From contig JBEVVY010000001.1 of assembly GCA_040506895.1 (NCBI GenBank), forward strand, positions 3,023,116-3,087,115: a DNA stretch of 64,000 nt. The letters run 5' to 3'. This DNA comes from Sedimenticola_A sp040506895 (GTDB lineage: Bacteria > Pseudomonadota > Gammaproteobacteria > Chromatiales > Chromatiaceae). Under the pieces are notes generated by a model, which saw only the letters and a list, made by a program, of their open reading frames with translations, had not been told where the DNA came from and did no database searches. Below, piece after piece: positions 46,408 to 54,920 of this stretch (the stretch's first letter is position 1; each line of letters starts with the position of its first letter). The translations under genes were made by a program, and so were the position numbers.

Positions 46408-48825
46408 TTATGCTGTTTCAGCTGAAGTTGATGGGAATCCCAGAAAGGCGATGACATAGAGCAGTACGGCGACCATTATCAGTCCGCTGAAGCCGATCTC
46501 CATGGCCAGGAGTACCGCCAGCAGGGCGCTGATAACCGAGGCGCAGCCGTTGATGCCCCAGGCCCAGGGGAGCTGTTCGGGGTGCTGGTCACCGACCGTG
46601 GTCATGCCGATGGGAAAGGGCATGCCCATCGCCACAGCAAGGGGTGCCTGAATCAGCAGGCTTGCGGCTATACGCCAGGGCATCGCCAGCGCCGCCAGTC
46701 CCTCGAGCAGTAGAGGCAGCAGCCAGATGCTGACGCACCCCATGATCACAATGGTGGCGAGTGACAGCAGCAGGGTTTTACGGATGCCGAGGGAAGCGCA
46801 CAGGGGGCGGCTCAGGTAGCTGCCCAAGCCGGCAAAGGCGAGAAAGCCACCCAGTACCGCCGCGGTGGCATAGAAGGGGCTGCCAAGGAACAGGTTGAGC
46901 TTCTGGATGAAGGCGATCTCCACGAACAGGAAGGCGAGGCCGATGGCGCTGAAGTAGGTGAAGGTGCGTCCCCGGTTCGATGCGGGGCGGTTGTGCCACA
47001 GCGCCTGCGGCAGGAGTATCAGTAGCAGGCTGGAGACAAGTGCCAGCAGCAGGGCGATGAGCAGGAAACCTACACCCCAGTCGATATGGGCGAGTCCTGT
47101 TCTGCCCGGTTGGTGGTAGAGATCGATAACTCTGCTGAGCCGTGTGGAGCGGTTGAAGTAGGGGCGGTCGTCCGTGGCCGGTGTGATGTTGAAGGGGTAG
47201 TCATCGATGAACGTCTCGCGCTCACCCTTCAGCAGGGTGGTGATACCCCGGTTCAAGCGGGGGGTGTCCAGCCGGTGGAAGCGGTTTAGCTCGTCCTCTG
47301 CGATGTCCGGCAGGTAGACCAGGTCGAACATGCGGCTGCTGCAGAATTGCCTGATTGCCTGCAGTCGGGCCGCGGTGAGTGGCCTGGCGCTGACCAGTAT
47401 CGTCACCGTGTTCCAGCCTCTGATCGCGGCAAGGTGGCCCGACGGATCCTCGATTCCCAGGCGCTTCAGCGCGTCGATCGCTGTGGCAGTGAACTTCAGG
47501 CTATCCCGGGGCGGCAGGCGCAAACCACGGGTGGTGGCGAGCAGTCCATCCGGGTGGAGCCGTTGAAGGGTGGCGGCTACCGATTCAACCGTATGGAGGT
47601 AGTCTTCGTGCTGGGCCTGCAGGCCCGAGGTCTGCCCCAGGCCACCTGCCACGCTCAGCTGAACCAGGTCGTAGCGACGCCTCTGGGCAAGCAGATGCTG
47701 GCGGAAAGTACCCTGGTGCAAAGCCACTTTGGTGAGACCCGGTTGTTGTGCAGGGAGCCTCTCTTGCAGCAGCCCTATAAGAAAAGGGTTGTGCTCCACC
47801 AGGTCAACACGGGATGCGCCCATGGCGATGGCCTGGGCCGTGGCGGTGTTGTCATCGGCGCCAACCAGCAGGACGCGGGGGCTGTTCAGCAGGTAGTAAG
47901 GCAGGGCTGAGCCCAGGTATCCCAGGAAGTCCTGTTCTGTCGCCTGGCTGTAGAGCGCGCCGGCAAAGTCGCCATCACTGAAAACGGCGGTCTGTATGGG
48001 CGGTGAGTGGGGGGATGCCAGGCTCAATCCCGGGGCGTAGCGGAGGGGGGCCACCTTGTTGTCGACCAGGGTTGTCATGCCGAGGGGGTTGCTCTGTTGC
48101 TGCACGATCTCGGCACCGGAGGCGGCCAGGGTCTGGGACAGGTCCTTGTACTCGGCAGGCAGTGCCTGGCGCCACTGTGATGGCGTCATCAGGATGCAGA
48201 GGGCGGTGGCCAGGGAGGCGATGCCGTAGGCAGCGCGTTGCCTGGATCGCAACTCGAGGGCGGAGAGCGAGGCGGCCAGGGCGCCGCCGATGGCGATATA
48301 GAGCAGTGCATTCTCAGCCGTGACCAGGAACAGTAGGCCGACAATTCCTGCGGCACCGATCCCGGCGCCTGCAAGGTCGGCGGCATAGATGCTGTTGATG
48401 GTGTTGCGGAAGCGACCGAGCGTGAGTCCGATACAGTTGGCCACGGCAAAGAAGGGGATGGCGAGCAGCAGGTAGATACCCCCCAGGTAGAGAAGCTGCC
48501 GATAGTCCCAGGCCAGTTCCACAGGGTTGAGCGGAAGTCGCTGGGCCAACTGGAAGGCGGCGATGGAGGATATGCTGAACAGCAGGGCGTTGAGGGTGAA
48601 GGTCAATTCGAAGCGTGGCAACAACCGCTCTCTCAGCAGGGCGAGAAAGGTGCCGCTGGCACCGTAGCCCAGAAGTGCCAGGCTGATGATCAGGCCTACC
48701 AGGCTGCTCCAGTGCACCATGGAGAAGAGCCGCGTGAGCAGAATTTCGTAGGCCAGGGCGCAACAGGAGAGCAGGGCGATGGCGAACCAGGGTGGGCGGT
48801 CTGCTGCTGGAGCGGAGTTGTGCAC
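46408..48825 (-). CDS. Polytopic membrane protein with spermidine-synthase-like domain
   Basis: 805 aa. About eight membrane helices in the N-terminal third, a soluble Rossmann-type domain (about 270-550) with VLLVGADDNTATAQAIAMGASRVDLVEHNP resembling SpeE methyltransferase-fold proteins, and about six more helices at the C-terminus. Such fused proteins are often annotated spermidine synthase, but polyamine activity is unproven and the usual SpeE Asp pairs are not clear. Its start is 16 bp downstream of the pcm stop, so they may be one transcript. Confidence 0.7.
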   Translation of the reverse strand: MHNSAPAADRPPWFAIALLSCCALAYEILLTRLFSMVHWSSLVGLIISLALLGYGASGTFLALLRERLLPRFELTFTLNALLFSISSIAAFQLAQRLPLNPVELAWDYRQLLYLGGIYLLLAIPFFAVANCIGLTLGRFRNTINSIYAADLAGAGIGAAGIVGLLFLVTAENALLYIAIGGALAASLSALELRSRQRAAYGIASLATALCILMTPSQWRQALPAEYKDLSQTLAASGAEIVQQQSNPLGMTTLVDNKVAPLRYAPGLSLASPHSPPIQTAVFSDGDFAGALYSQATEQDFLGYLGSALPYYLLNSPRVLLVGADDNTATAQAIAMGASRVDLVEHNPFLIGLLQERLPAQQPGLTKVALHQGTFRQHLLAQRRRYDLVQLSVAGGLGQTSGLQAQHEDYLHTVESVAATLQRLHPDGLLATTRGLRLPPRDSLKFTATAIDALKRLGIEDPSGHLAAIRGWNTVTILVSARPLTAARLQAIRQFCSSRMFDLVYLPDIAEDELNRFHRLDTPRLNRGITTLLKGERETFIDDYPFNITPATDDRPYFNRSTRLSRVIDLYHQPGRTGLAHIDWGVGFLLIALLLALVSSLLLILLPQALWHNRPASNRGRTFTYFSAIGLAFLFVEIAFIQKLNLFLGSPFYATAAVLGGFLAFAGLGSYLSRPLCASLGIRKTLLLSLATIVIMGCVSIWLLPLLLEGLAALAMPWRIAASLLIQAPLAVAMGMPFPIGMTTVGDQHPEQLPWAWGINGCASVISALLAVLLAMEIGFSGLIMVAVLLYVIAFLGFPSTSAETA

Positions 48826-48841
48826 GGTGCCCTGCCGTCAA

Positions 48842-49582
48842 TCAATGCTCGCCCGTCAGGGGGACGAATGAGACCGGCAGGATGTCCCTTGTCTCGATCG
48901 TGCCATCCTGCTGCTTGGTTACCAGGATCAGCTGCTGGGTGAGAAAACGCCCCCCCACCGGCAGGATCATGCGCCCGCCTGGCTTGAGCTGCCGAATCAG
49001 TGGCAGCGGGATATGGTCCCCGGCTGCGGTGACCATGATGGCGTCGAAGGGAGCGAAGGTTTTCCATCCATGGTATCCGTCACCGGTCCTGACGCGTGCC
49101 GTGTATCTCAAGCTCTGCAGGCGTTCTTCGGCAGAACCGGCCAGGGGTTCAATGATCTCCATGCTGTAGACCTCGGCACCCAGTGCCGCAAGCACGGCGG
49201 CCTGGTAACCGGAGCCGGTACCCAGCTCGAAAACCCGGTCGCCGGCCTTGATGTCGAGCAACTGGGTCATGATCGCCACGATCAGGGGTTGGGAGATGGT
49301 CTGCCCGTGGCCGATGGAAAGAGGCCGGTTCCGGTAGGCATAGGATTGTGCCCTGGGAGGGACGAATTCGTGACGGGGTACGGTTTTCAGCGCTCGCCAG
49401 ATCGCGGGAGAGAGGTCGGAGAAACCAAGCGTATGCTGAAGATCGGCGACATCCTCTGCCACCTCTTCAAGCAGCGCCGAGCGCTGCTCGGCGTATTCAT
49501 CGGCAATCGTTGTGTTGGCAGCCAGGCCGCCGGCGACCACGATAGCGGCGAGGATTTTCAGGTATGCAGGAAATTTTTTCAT
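48842..49582 (-). CDS. pcm: Protein-L-isoaspartate O-methyltransferase with signal peptide
   Basis: 246 aa. The start is the ATG at 49582 with GGAGGTGGGCC upstream; a much longer frame reaching to 50860 is an artefact of the overlapping nnrS region. The N-terminus MKKFPAYLKILAAIVVAGGLA is a signal peptide or membrane anchor (cleavage near residue 28). The methyltransferase core is intact: PRHEFVP, GHGQTISQP, VFELGTGSGYQAAVLA (SAM-binding loop), GGRMILPVG. It repairs isoaspartyl residues. Periplasmic location raises the question of a SAM source. Confidence 0.88.
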   Translation of the reverse strand: MKKFPAYLKILAAIVVAGGLAANTTIADEYAEQRSALLEEVAEDVADLQHTLGFSDLSPAIWRALKTVPRHEFVPPRAQSYAYRNRPLSIGHGQTISQPLIVAIMTQLLDIKAGDRVFELGTGSGYQAAVLAALGAEVYSMEIIEPLAGSAEERLQSLRYTARVRTGDGYHGWKTFAPFDAIMVTAAGDHIPLPLIRQLKPGGRMILPVGGRFLTQQLILVTKQQDGTIETRDILPVSFVPLTGEH

Positions 49583-49647
49583 GGCCCACCTCCTCTCCTG
49601 TATAGGGAAGTATGGCCAAAGATACCCGCCTTTGCCGGTCTCCCCTG

Positions 49648-50847
49648 TCAGCCGGGCCTGCCATCGATCCGCGGCTTGGTGAGAATCGGCAGGTAGCTGA
49701 GAAAGAAGACCAGAAAGCAGAGTGTCCACACCCCGCCCGAGAGGTGGATCCATGCGGTGTACTGGGCTGGTGCAATGATCGGTGCGAAGACCCGGATGGC
49801 GACGCCGATATTGAGCAGCAGAAACGAGAGATTGACCAGTGCACTGCTGATGATTGGGCGGCCGGTGTGACCCAGCGACACCCGGGACATCATGCCCAGC
49901 GTCAGCACGCCAATGCCGCCCACGGTCAAGGCGTGCTTGGCATGGTTGGCCGGAAACAGCTCCAGGGGCGCCAGGCCCAGCATCAGGAAGCCGATGATGA
50001 TCCAGATGAACCCGCTGTAGAGTACCCAGAGGATCGGGATTCGCCAGGCATTGGGATGGTGCCAGCCGCTGAAACGGATCGCCTGGGTGACCGCGATGGC
50101 AAAAGAGACGGCGCCCAGCAGCCAGGGCGCCGGAAAGAGCAGCTGTATCACGATCAGGGTGCAGACCAGTATCGGGGTGGCCGTCTCCATGGAGGGGTAG
50201 CGTTTCGGCCTGGCCAGGGGCAGGGCGCCACCGGTGAAGGCGGGGATGATTCTGCCGGTGATGATCAGTACGAGCAGCATCACCAGTTGGAGCATCATGT
50301 CGGTGCCTGCAGCCCCGGTATTGGCGATACCCAGGGCCTGGAGATGTGTCAGCAGATTCGCCAGGGCCATGGCCAGCAACAGGGGAACAAAGATGCGGTT
50401 GACCTTCTGCTGACCCATCCAGAGGGCCGGCTTGATACTCATCGCCAGTGCGGGCAGGAACAGCATGTCCGCCAGGGCGATCAGCCAGCCCGGCAGCATG
50501 CCGGAAAGAAGTCCGGCCAGCCGGCCGACCAGCCAGAGTGCCACCAGGATGCCCAGGGGTCTGCCCATGGGGGTGTTGACCCCCGTCCAGTTGCGTACCG
50601 CGGTGAGCAGGAATCCGCCGGCTACCGCGGTGGTATAGCCGAAAAGCATTTCGTGGCTGTGCCAACCGATGCTGCCATAGTAGGCATCGGTCGGCAGGCT
50701 GCCCCCCCAGAACGCCAGCCACAATCCCATCAGCAGGGCAGCGGAGAGACCTGCCAGCAGGAAGAAGGGCCTGAAACCGAGGGCCAGCACGACGGGGCCC
50801 CTGTAGGTCAGCTTCGGCTTGGGTGGTTCTGAGAACATCTTGAGCAT
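49648..50847 (-). CDS. nnrS: NnrS family membrane protein
   Basis: 399 aa, about 12 membrane helices. ALGFRPFFLLAGLSA, GWHSHEMLFGYTTAVAGGFLLTAVRNWTG (split here by family motif WHxHEMLFG) and RIIPAFTGGAL are characteristic. NnrS is a haem- and copper-containing protein linked to denitrification and nitric-oxide stress. An FNR-type site and -10 lie 46-84 bp upstream. pcm follows 65 bp downstream. Confidence 0.93.
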   Translation of the reverse strand: MLKMFSEPPKPKLTYRGPVVLALGFRPFFLLAGLSAALLMGLWLAFWGGSLPTDAYYGSIGWHSHEMLFGYTTAVAGGFLLTAVRNWTGVNTPMGRPLGILVALWLVGRLAGLLSGMLPGWLIALADMLFLPALAMSIKPALWMGQQKVNRIFVPLLLAMALANLLTHLQALGIANTGAAGTDMMLQLVMLLVLIITGRIIPAFTGGALPLARPKRYPSMETATPILVCTLIVIQLLFPAPWLLGAVSFAIAVTQAIRFSGWHHPNAWRIPILWVLYSGFIWIIIGFLMLGLAPLELFPANHAKHALTVGGIGVLTLGMMSRVSLGHTGRPIISSALVNLSFLLLNIGVAIRVFAPIIAPAQYTAWIHLSGGVWTLCFLVFFLSYLPILTKPRIDGRPG

Positions 50848-50892
50848 GGCGAACGGTCACTGCGATTGGGGGAAAGAGCCTGAAGGCGACAT

Positions 50893-50931
50893 ATTATATT
50901 GAATGCGGGAGATGGCTTTGACGTTGATCAA
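50893..50931 (-). promoter_or_regulatory. FNR/DNR-type site and promoter of nnrS
   Basis: TTGACGTTGATCAA (50918-50931) matches TTGAT-N4-ATCAA with one mismatch. On the minus strand a perfect TATAAT (50893-50898) lies downstream. The site centre (50924.5) is about 38-42 bp above the expected start, the class II activator position. Confidence 0.75.
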
Positions 50932-50954
50932 AAGCGCGGCCGGGCTTAGGTGGC

Positions 50955-51072
50955 GTACATCCTGTACATGCGTCGCTCTCGCACATCCCTGTGCTCCGCG
51001 ACATAAGGCCATCCCTGGCCATGCGCCGCTCCTGCGCATCCCTGCGCCCGCGGCATACCGTACATCCTGTAC
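50955..51072. repeat. Five mini-hairpins with constant loop and varying stems (52-53 bp tandem repeat)
   Basis: Units GTAC-ATCCT-GTAC (50955), GCAC-ATCCCT-GTGC (50981), GGCC-ATCCCT-GGCC (51007), GCGC-ATCCCT-GCGC (51034), GTAC-ATCCT-GTAC (51060). Loop ATCC(C)T is constant; the 4-bp stems differ but each pairs perfectly. Spacers alternate: 13 bp (ATGCGYCGCTCYY) and 12 bp, giving a 52-53 bp higher-order repeat. It lies between nnrS control region and the terminator of the sulfur-globule-like gene. Confidence 0.85.
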
Positions 51073-51074
51073 AT

Positions 51075-51102
51075 AAAAAATGCGGGCCGAAGCCCGCATT
51101 TT
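51075..51102 (-). terminator. Bidirectional terminator after the sulfur-globule-like gene
   Basis: AAAATGCGGGC (51077-51087) pairs perfectly with GCCCGCATTTT (51092-51102); loop CGAA, which reads TTCG on the minus strand. Six A residues at 51075-51080 give the minus-strand T-tract. Confidence 0.88.
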
Positions 51103-51144
51103 GGTTGCGCGTCGCCGCGCAATTTTCACCTTGAGCTGAAGTCC

Positions 51145-51474
51145 TTACTTGGCCTCTGCAGGTGCTGCAGGAGCAACAGGTGCTACAGGAGCGTAAGGAT
51201 AGGCGCCGTAGGGAGCGCCCCAACCACCGTATGGGTAGCCATAGCCACCATAAGGATAGCCATAACCGCCATAGTAGGGGTGGCCGTAGCCGTATCCGCG
51301 ACCATAGCCGGAACCGCGGCCGCTGAAGTTCATGTTGAAGTCGCCGAAGCCATCACCCCAGAAGTCATCGCCCCAACCGCCGGGACCGCCCCAACCGGGA
51401 CCCCACCAGGCCGATGCGGATGCAGATGCACCGATCAGGGTTGCGACAGCAGCTGCTTGAATGATTTTTTTCAT
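51145..51474 (-). CDS. Sulfur-globule-like secreted Gly/Tyr/Pro/Trp-rich protein
   Basis: 109 aa. A clear Sec signal (MKKIIQAAAVATLIGASASASA, cleavage near residue 22) leads to a low-complexity mature part: WWGPGWGGPGGWG, then Asp/Phe/Gly, then YGYPYGGYGYP repeats and a Pro/Ala tail. This composition and size match sulfur globule proteins of purple sulfur bacteria and their symbiotic relatives, which coat periplasmic sulfur deposits. Other Gly-rich secreted proteins look alike, so this is a strong hint, not proof. Ribosome-binding site GGGAG; monocistronic with own terminator. Confidence 0.7.
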   Translation of the reverse strand: MKKIIQAAAVATLIGASASASAWWGPGWGGPGGWGDDFWGDGFGDFNMNFSGRGSGYGRGYGYGHPYYGGYGYPYGGYGYPYGGWGAPYGAYPYAPVAPVAPAAPAEAK

Positions 51475-51534
51475 CTGTTATCTCCCTAATATGTTTTTGC
51501 TTTTCGCCAACAAAAGTCTGTAGCGCGAATAATT

Positions 51535-51563
51535 AACATAGACCAAAAATTAACAGACGGCAA
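51535..51563 (-). promoter_or_regulatory. Candidate promoter of the sulfur-globule-like gene
   Basis: On the minus strand TTGCCG (51558-51563), 17-bp spacer, TATGTT (51535-51540). The start would be near 51528, giving a leader of about 54 nt. Confidence 0.35.
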
Positions 51564-51605
51564 AGAGAATATTAGTCCTCACTGATCTAGGGCAAAGCAG
51601 GGTAA

Positions 51606-54008
51606 TTACCCTCTTTTGCGCCTGGTTTTCCTGAAAAGAAGTGGCGCCACATCTTCGAAGGTGCTGGCGAAGTGGACCTTGATGCCCTTGGTCACGTGGT
51701 CAGGGACCTCGTTGTAGTCGCCCCGGTTCTCTTCCGGGAGAATCAGTTCCCTGACACCGGCGCGACGGGCGGCGATAACCTTTTCCCGGATGCCCCCAAC
51801 CGGGAAGACCTGGCCAGTGAGTGTCAGCTCACCGGTCATGGCGATGTCACGGATCGGCTCGTTACGGGCCAGGGAGAGCAGGGCGGATGCCATGGTGATG
51901 CCCGCACTGGGGCCGTCCTTGGGCGTGGCGCCGGCGGGGACATGGAGGTGGATGAAACTCTTCTCGAAGAACTCGCTGTCGGCGCCATAGGTCTCCGCGT
52001 GGCCGATGATGTAGCCGTAGGCGATCTCCGCGGACTCCCGCATCACGTCTCCCAGCTGTCCGGTGAGCTTGAAGCCGCGGTTGAAGCCGTGGGTCCTGGC
52101 CGCCTCGACGCTGAGGGTGGCCCCGCCCATGGAGGTCCAGGCCAGGCCGGTCACGACACCAGGACCGGCCAGTTTACGTTCGTCACGGAAGATGGGGCTG
52201 CCCAGGTAATCCTCCAGGTCCTCCTTGTTGACCGTGATCGGTGTCTTCTCGCCATCGAGGATCTTCACCACCGCCTTGCGAACGATCTTGCCGATCTGCT
52301 TCTCCATGCGGCGCACCCCGGCATCCCGGGCGTAACCGTTTGCAATGGCCCGCAGGGTGGCGACGTTGATCTTCACCTGACTGCGTTTCAGCCCGGCCCG
52401 CTCCAGCTGTCTCGGCAGCAGGTACTTTTTGGCGATCTGCAGCTTCTCCTCGGCGATATAGCCCGAGAGGGAGATCAGCTCCATGCGGTCCAGCAGCGGA
52501 CCGGGGATGGTGTCGAGCTGGTTGGCGGTGCAGATGAAGAGCACCTTCGACAGGTCGAAACGCAGATCCAGGTAGTGGTCCAGGAAGTCACTGTTCTGTT
52601 CCGGGTCGAGGGCCTCCAGCAGGGCCGAGGCGGGGTCTCCATGGTAAGAGGCGCCGATCTTGTCGATCTCGTCGAGCATGATCACCGGGTTCTCGGTGCC
52701 CGCCTCTTTCATCGCCTGGATGAACTTGCCGGGCATGGCGCCGATGTAGGTGCGGCGATGCCCCTTGATCTCCGCCTCGTCGCGCATGCCGCCCACGGAG
52801 AAGCGGAAGAAGGTGCGGCCGAGGGCCTCTGCAATGGATTTGCCGATAGAGGTCTTGCCGACACCTGGCGGGCCCACCAGCAGGATGATCGAGCCGCTTA
52901 CCTCGCCTTTCATGATGCCCACGGCGAGGAACTCGAGGATGCGCTTCTTGACGTTGTCCAGGCCGTAGTGGTCCTTGTCCAGGGCCTTGCGGGCAACCTC
53001 GATATCCAGGTTGTCCTTGGAGTGCATGCCCCAGGGCAGCAGGGTGATCCAGTCGATGTAGTTGCGGGTGAGTGCATACTCCGGCGAGCCGGTCTCGAGG
53101 ATGGCCAGCTTGTCCATCTCCTCTTCGACCCGCTTGGCAGTCTGTTCGCTGAGTGTGAGTTTCGACAGCCGATCCCGGAACTTCTCCAGCTCGGCGGTGC
53201 GGTCGTCTTTCTCGAGCCCCAGCTCCTGCTGGATCGACTTGAGCTGTTCGCGCAGGAAGAATTCCCGCTGCTGGGTCTCCATCCGCTCCTCGACGGATTT
53301 ACGGATATGGTGCTGGGCCTTGGCCAGCTCGAGTTCGGTGTTGAGCAGTTCGATGACCCGCTCCATGCGGGGCAGCAGCTCGATCGCTTCGAGGATCTCC
53401 TGCAGCTGGTCGCGGTCGGCGGTGGTCAGGCTGGCAGCGAAATCGGCAAGGTGGGAGGGGTCGTCCGGGCCCATGCGGTCGAGGAAGATGCGCAGCTCCT
53501 CGCCATAGAGCGGGTTGAGGGGGACCAGCTCCTTGATGATGTTGATGATGGCTATGGCGTAGGCCTTGACCTCGCCCACGGCGGCTTCCGGTGGATCCTG
53601 GAAATAGTGGACCTGGGCGGTAAAGGGTGCCCGTTCATCGATGAAGTGTTCGATGCGGAAACGCTGCAGGCACTCCACGAGCACCTGGAGGCGTCCGTCA
53701 ACCTTCTGCACGCGGTGGATGCGGCAGGCGGTTCCGATCTGTTTGAAGTCGCCGGGGGTCGCCTCTTCGGATGTTTCCGAGTCCACCAGGATGATGCCGA
53801 GGGTGCCGTGGCCCTCGTCTTCGGCCCTGGCAATGCTCTCACTCCAGTGGTCTGCATCCATCAGCAGTGGAACAGCCTGGCCGGGAAAGAATGGACGGGT
53901 GGCCACCGGCAGCAGGTGAAGGACTCCGGGGAGTACTTCGCCCGGTCGGGCCAGGGCCTGGTCGGTGATGATCTCTACGGTTTCGTCGATGATCGTTTCA
54001 TCATTCAT
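51606..54008 (-). CDS. lon: ATP-dependent protease Lon (LonA)
   Basis: 800 aa. N-terminal substrate domain, a coiled region (EERMETQQREFFLREQLKSIQQELG), AAA+ module with Walker A GPPGVGKTS and Walker B VIMLDEIDKI, and the Ser-Lys protease domain: Ser701 in PKDGPSAGIT and Lys743 in GGIREKV. It degrades misfolded and regulatory proteins in the cytoplasm. Unlike E. coli lon, which follows clpX, it lies 45 bp downstream of rsmA; another lon may exist elsewhere. Confidence 0.97.
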   Translation of the reverse strand: MNDETIIDETVEIITDQALARPGEVLPGVLHLLPVATRPFFPGQAVPLLMDADHWSESIARAEDEGHGTLGIILVDSETSEEATPGDFKQIGTACRIHRVQKVDGRLQVLVECLQRFRIEHFIDERAPFTAQVHYFQDPPEAAVGEVKAYAIAIINIIKELVPLNPLYGEELRIFLDRMGPDDPSHLADFAASLTTADRDQLQEILEAIELLPRMERVIELLNTELELAKAQHHIRKSVEERMETQQREFFLREQLKSIQQELGLEKDDRTAELEKFRDRLSKLTLSEQTAKRVEEEMDKLAILETGSPEYALTRNYIDWITLLPWGMHSKDNLDIEVARKALDKDHYGLDNVKKRILEFLAVGIMKGEVSGSIILLVGPPGVGKTSIGKSIAEALGRTFFRFSVGGMRDEAEIKGHRRTYIGAMPGKFIQAMKEAGTENPVIMLDEIDKIGASYHGDPASALLEALDPEQNSDFLDHYLDLRFDLSKVLFICTANQLDTIPGPLLDRMELISLSGYIAEEKLQIAKKYLLPRQLERAGLKRSQVKINVATLRAIANGYARDAGVRRMEKQIGKIVRKAVVKILDGEKTPITVNKEDLEDYLGSPIFRDERKLAGPGVVTGLAWTSMGGATLSVEAARTHGFNRGFKLTGQLGDVMRESAEIAYGYIIGHAETYGADSEFFEKSFIHLHVPAGATPKDGPSAGITMASALLSLARNEPIRDIAMTGELTLTGQVFPVGGIREKVIAARRAGVRELILPEENRGDYNEVPDHVTKGIKVHFASTFEDVAPLLFRKTRRKRG

Positions 54009-54053
54009 GGCGGTGGGTCTTTATCTGGGGTATTGGGTCCTATATCGGGTTTT

Positions 54054-54851
54054 TCAGCCCGCTTTGCAAGCGGTGTTGGACAGGCGGACGAAATCCGCCA
54101 CGGCCAACTGCTCTGCCCGTAGCGACGGGTCGATACCCGCAGCCTGGAAGATCTCGGTATCTATCAGTTTCTTGAGGCAGTTTCGCAGGGTCTTGCGGCG
54201 TTGGCTGAAGGCCTGGGCGACGAGGGTCGCAAACAGCTTTTCGTCGCTGATGTCGTAGGGCGACTCCGTGTAGGGCGTCAGTCGGAGGAAGCCGGAGTCC
54301 ACCTTGGGTGCCGGTTTGAATGCCCCGGGGCCGATATCGAACAGGTCGACCACCTGGCAGCGGGCCTGGATCATCACCGACAGCCGTCCGTAGATCTTGC
54401 TGCCCGGGGCGGCGGCAATGCGGTCGACCACCTCCTTCTGCAGCATGAAGTGCATGTCCCTGATGCAGTGGGCCTGGTCCAGCAGGTGGAAGAGAATCGG
54501 CGTTGAGATGTTGTAGGGGAGATTGCCCACCAGGCGCAGTTGGCGTTCCGGCTCTGCCAGCTGGCAGAAATCGAATTTCATGGCGTCTGCGTTGTAGATG
54601 TGCAGTTCACCCAGGTCACCACAGGCCTGGGCCAGGGGCTCCAGCAGGTCACGGTCCAGTTCCACAGCCTCGAGGCGGCCGGCGGCCTTGAGCAGCTCCC
54701 TGGTGATGGCACCCTGGCCGGGACCGATCTCGACCAGGTGGTCCCCGGGTTTCGGGGAGATGCTGGTGATGATGCGGCGAATCACCCCCTGGTCGTGGAG
54801 GAAGTTCTGGCCGAATCTTTTCTTGGCCTTGTGGGGTGCGGGGCTGCCCAT
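54054..54851 (-). CDS. rsmA: 16S rRNA dimethyladenosine transferase
   Basis: 265 aa (KsgA). It dimethylates two adjacent adenines in helix 45 of 16S rRNA late in 30S assembly. Motif I VEIGPGQGAITREL, the KRFGQNFLHD start and catalytic NLPYNIS are all present. The start ATG at 54851 has no upstream alternative of note. It lies between purK and lon, same strand. Confidence 0.97.
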   Translation of the reverse strand: MGSPAPHKAKKRFGQNFLHDQGVIRRIITSISPKPGDHLVEIGPGQGAITRELLKAAGRLEAVELDRDLLEPLAQACGDLGELHIYNADAMKFDFCQLAEPERQLRLVGNLPYNISTPILFHLLDQAHCIRDMHFMLQKEVVDRIAAAPGSKIYGRLSVMIQARCQVVDLFDIGPGAFKPAPKVDSGFLRLTPYTESPYDISDEKLFATLVAQAFSQRRKTLRNCLKKLIDTEIFQAAGIDPSLRAEQLAVADFVRLSNTACKAG

Positions 54852-54920
54852 GCGAATATTCGTTTTTTCAGCCTGTAATTGAGTGGTAAGGCGCTGCTGG
54901 TTCCTTGCCGGTGATAATCG

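Noticed and set aside
48842..50860. 672-codon minus-strand frame joining nnrS region and pcm
   Set aside because: The first two thirds are an out-of-frame reading of nnrS; pcm has its own start with ribosome-binding site and signal peptide at 49582.
50955..51072. CRISPR array
   Set aside because: Repeats are short, the period is 52-53 bp with conserved spacers rather than unique ones, and no cas genes are present.
51672..54122. 816-codon open frame on the plus strand opposite lon
   Set aside because: Shadow of lon. The product has no recognisable domain, and lon itself has all catalytic motifs.
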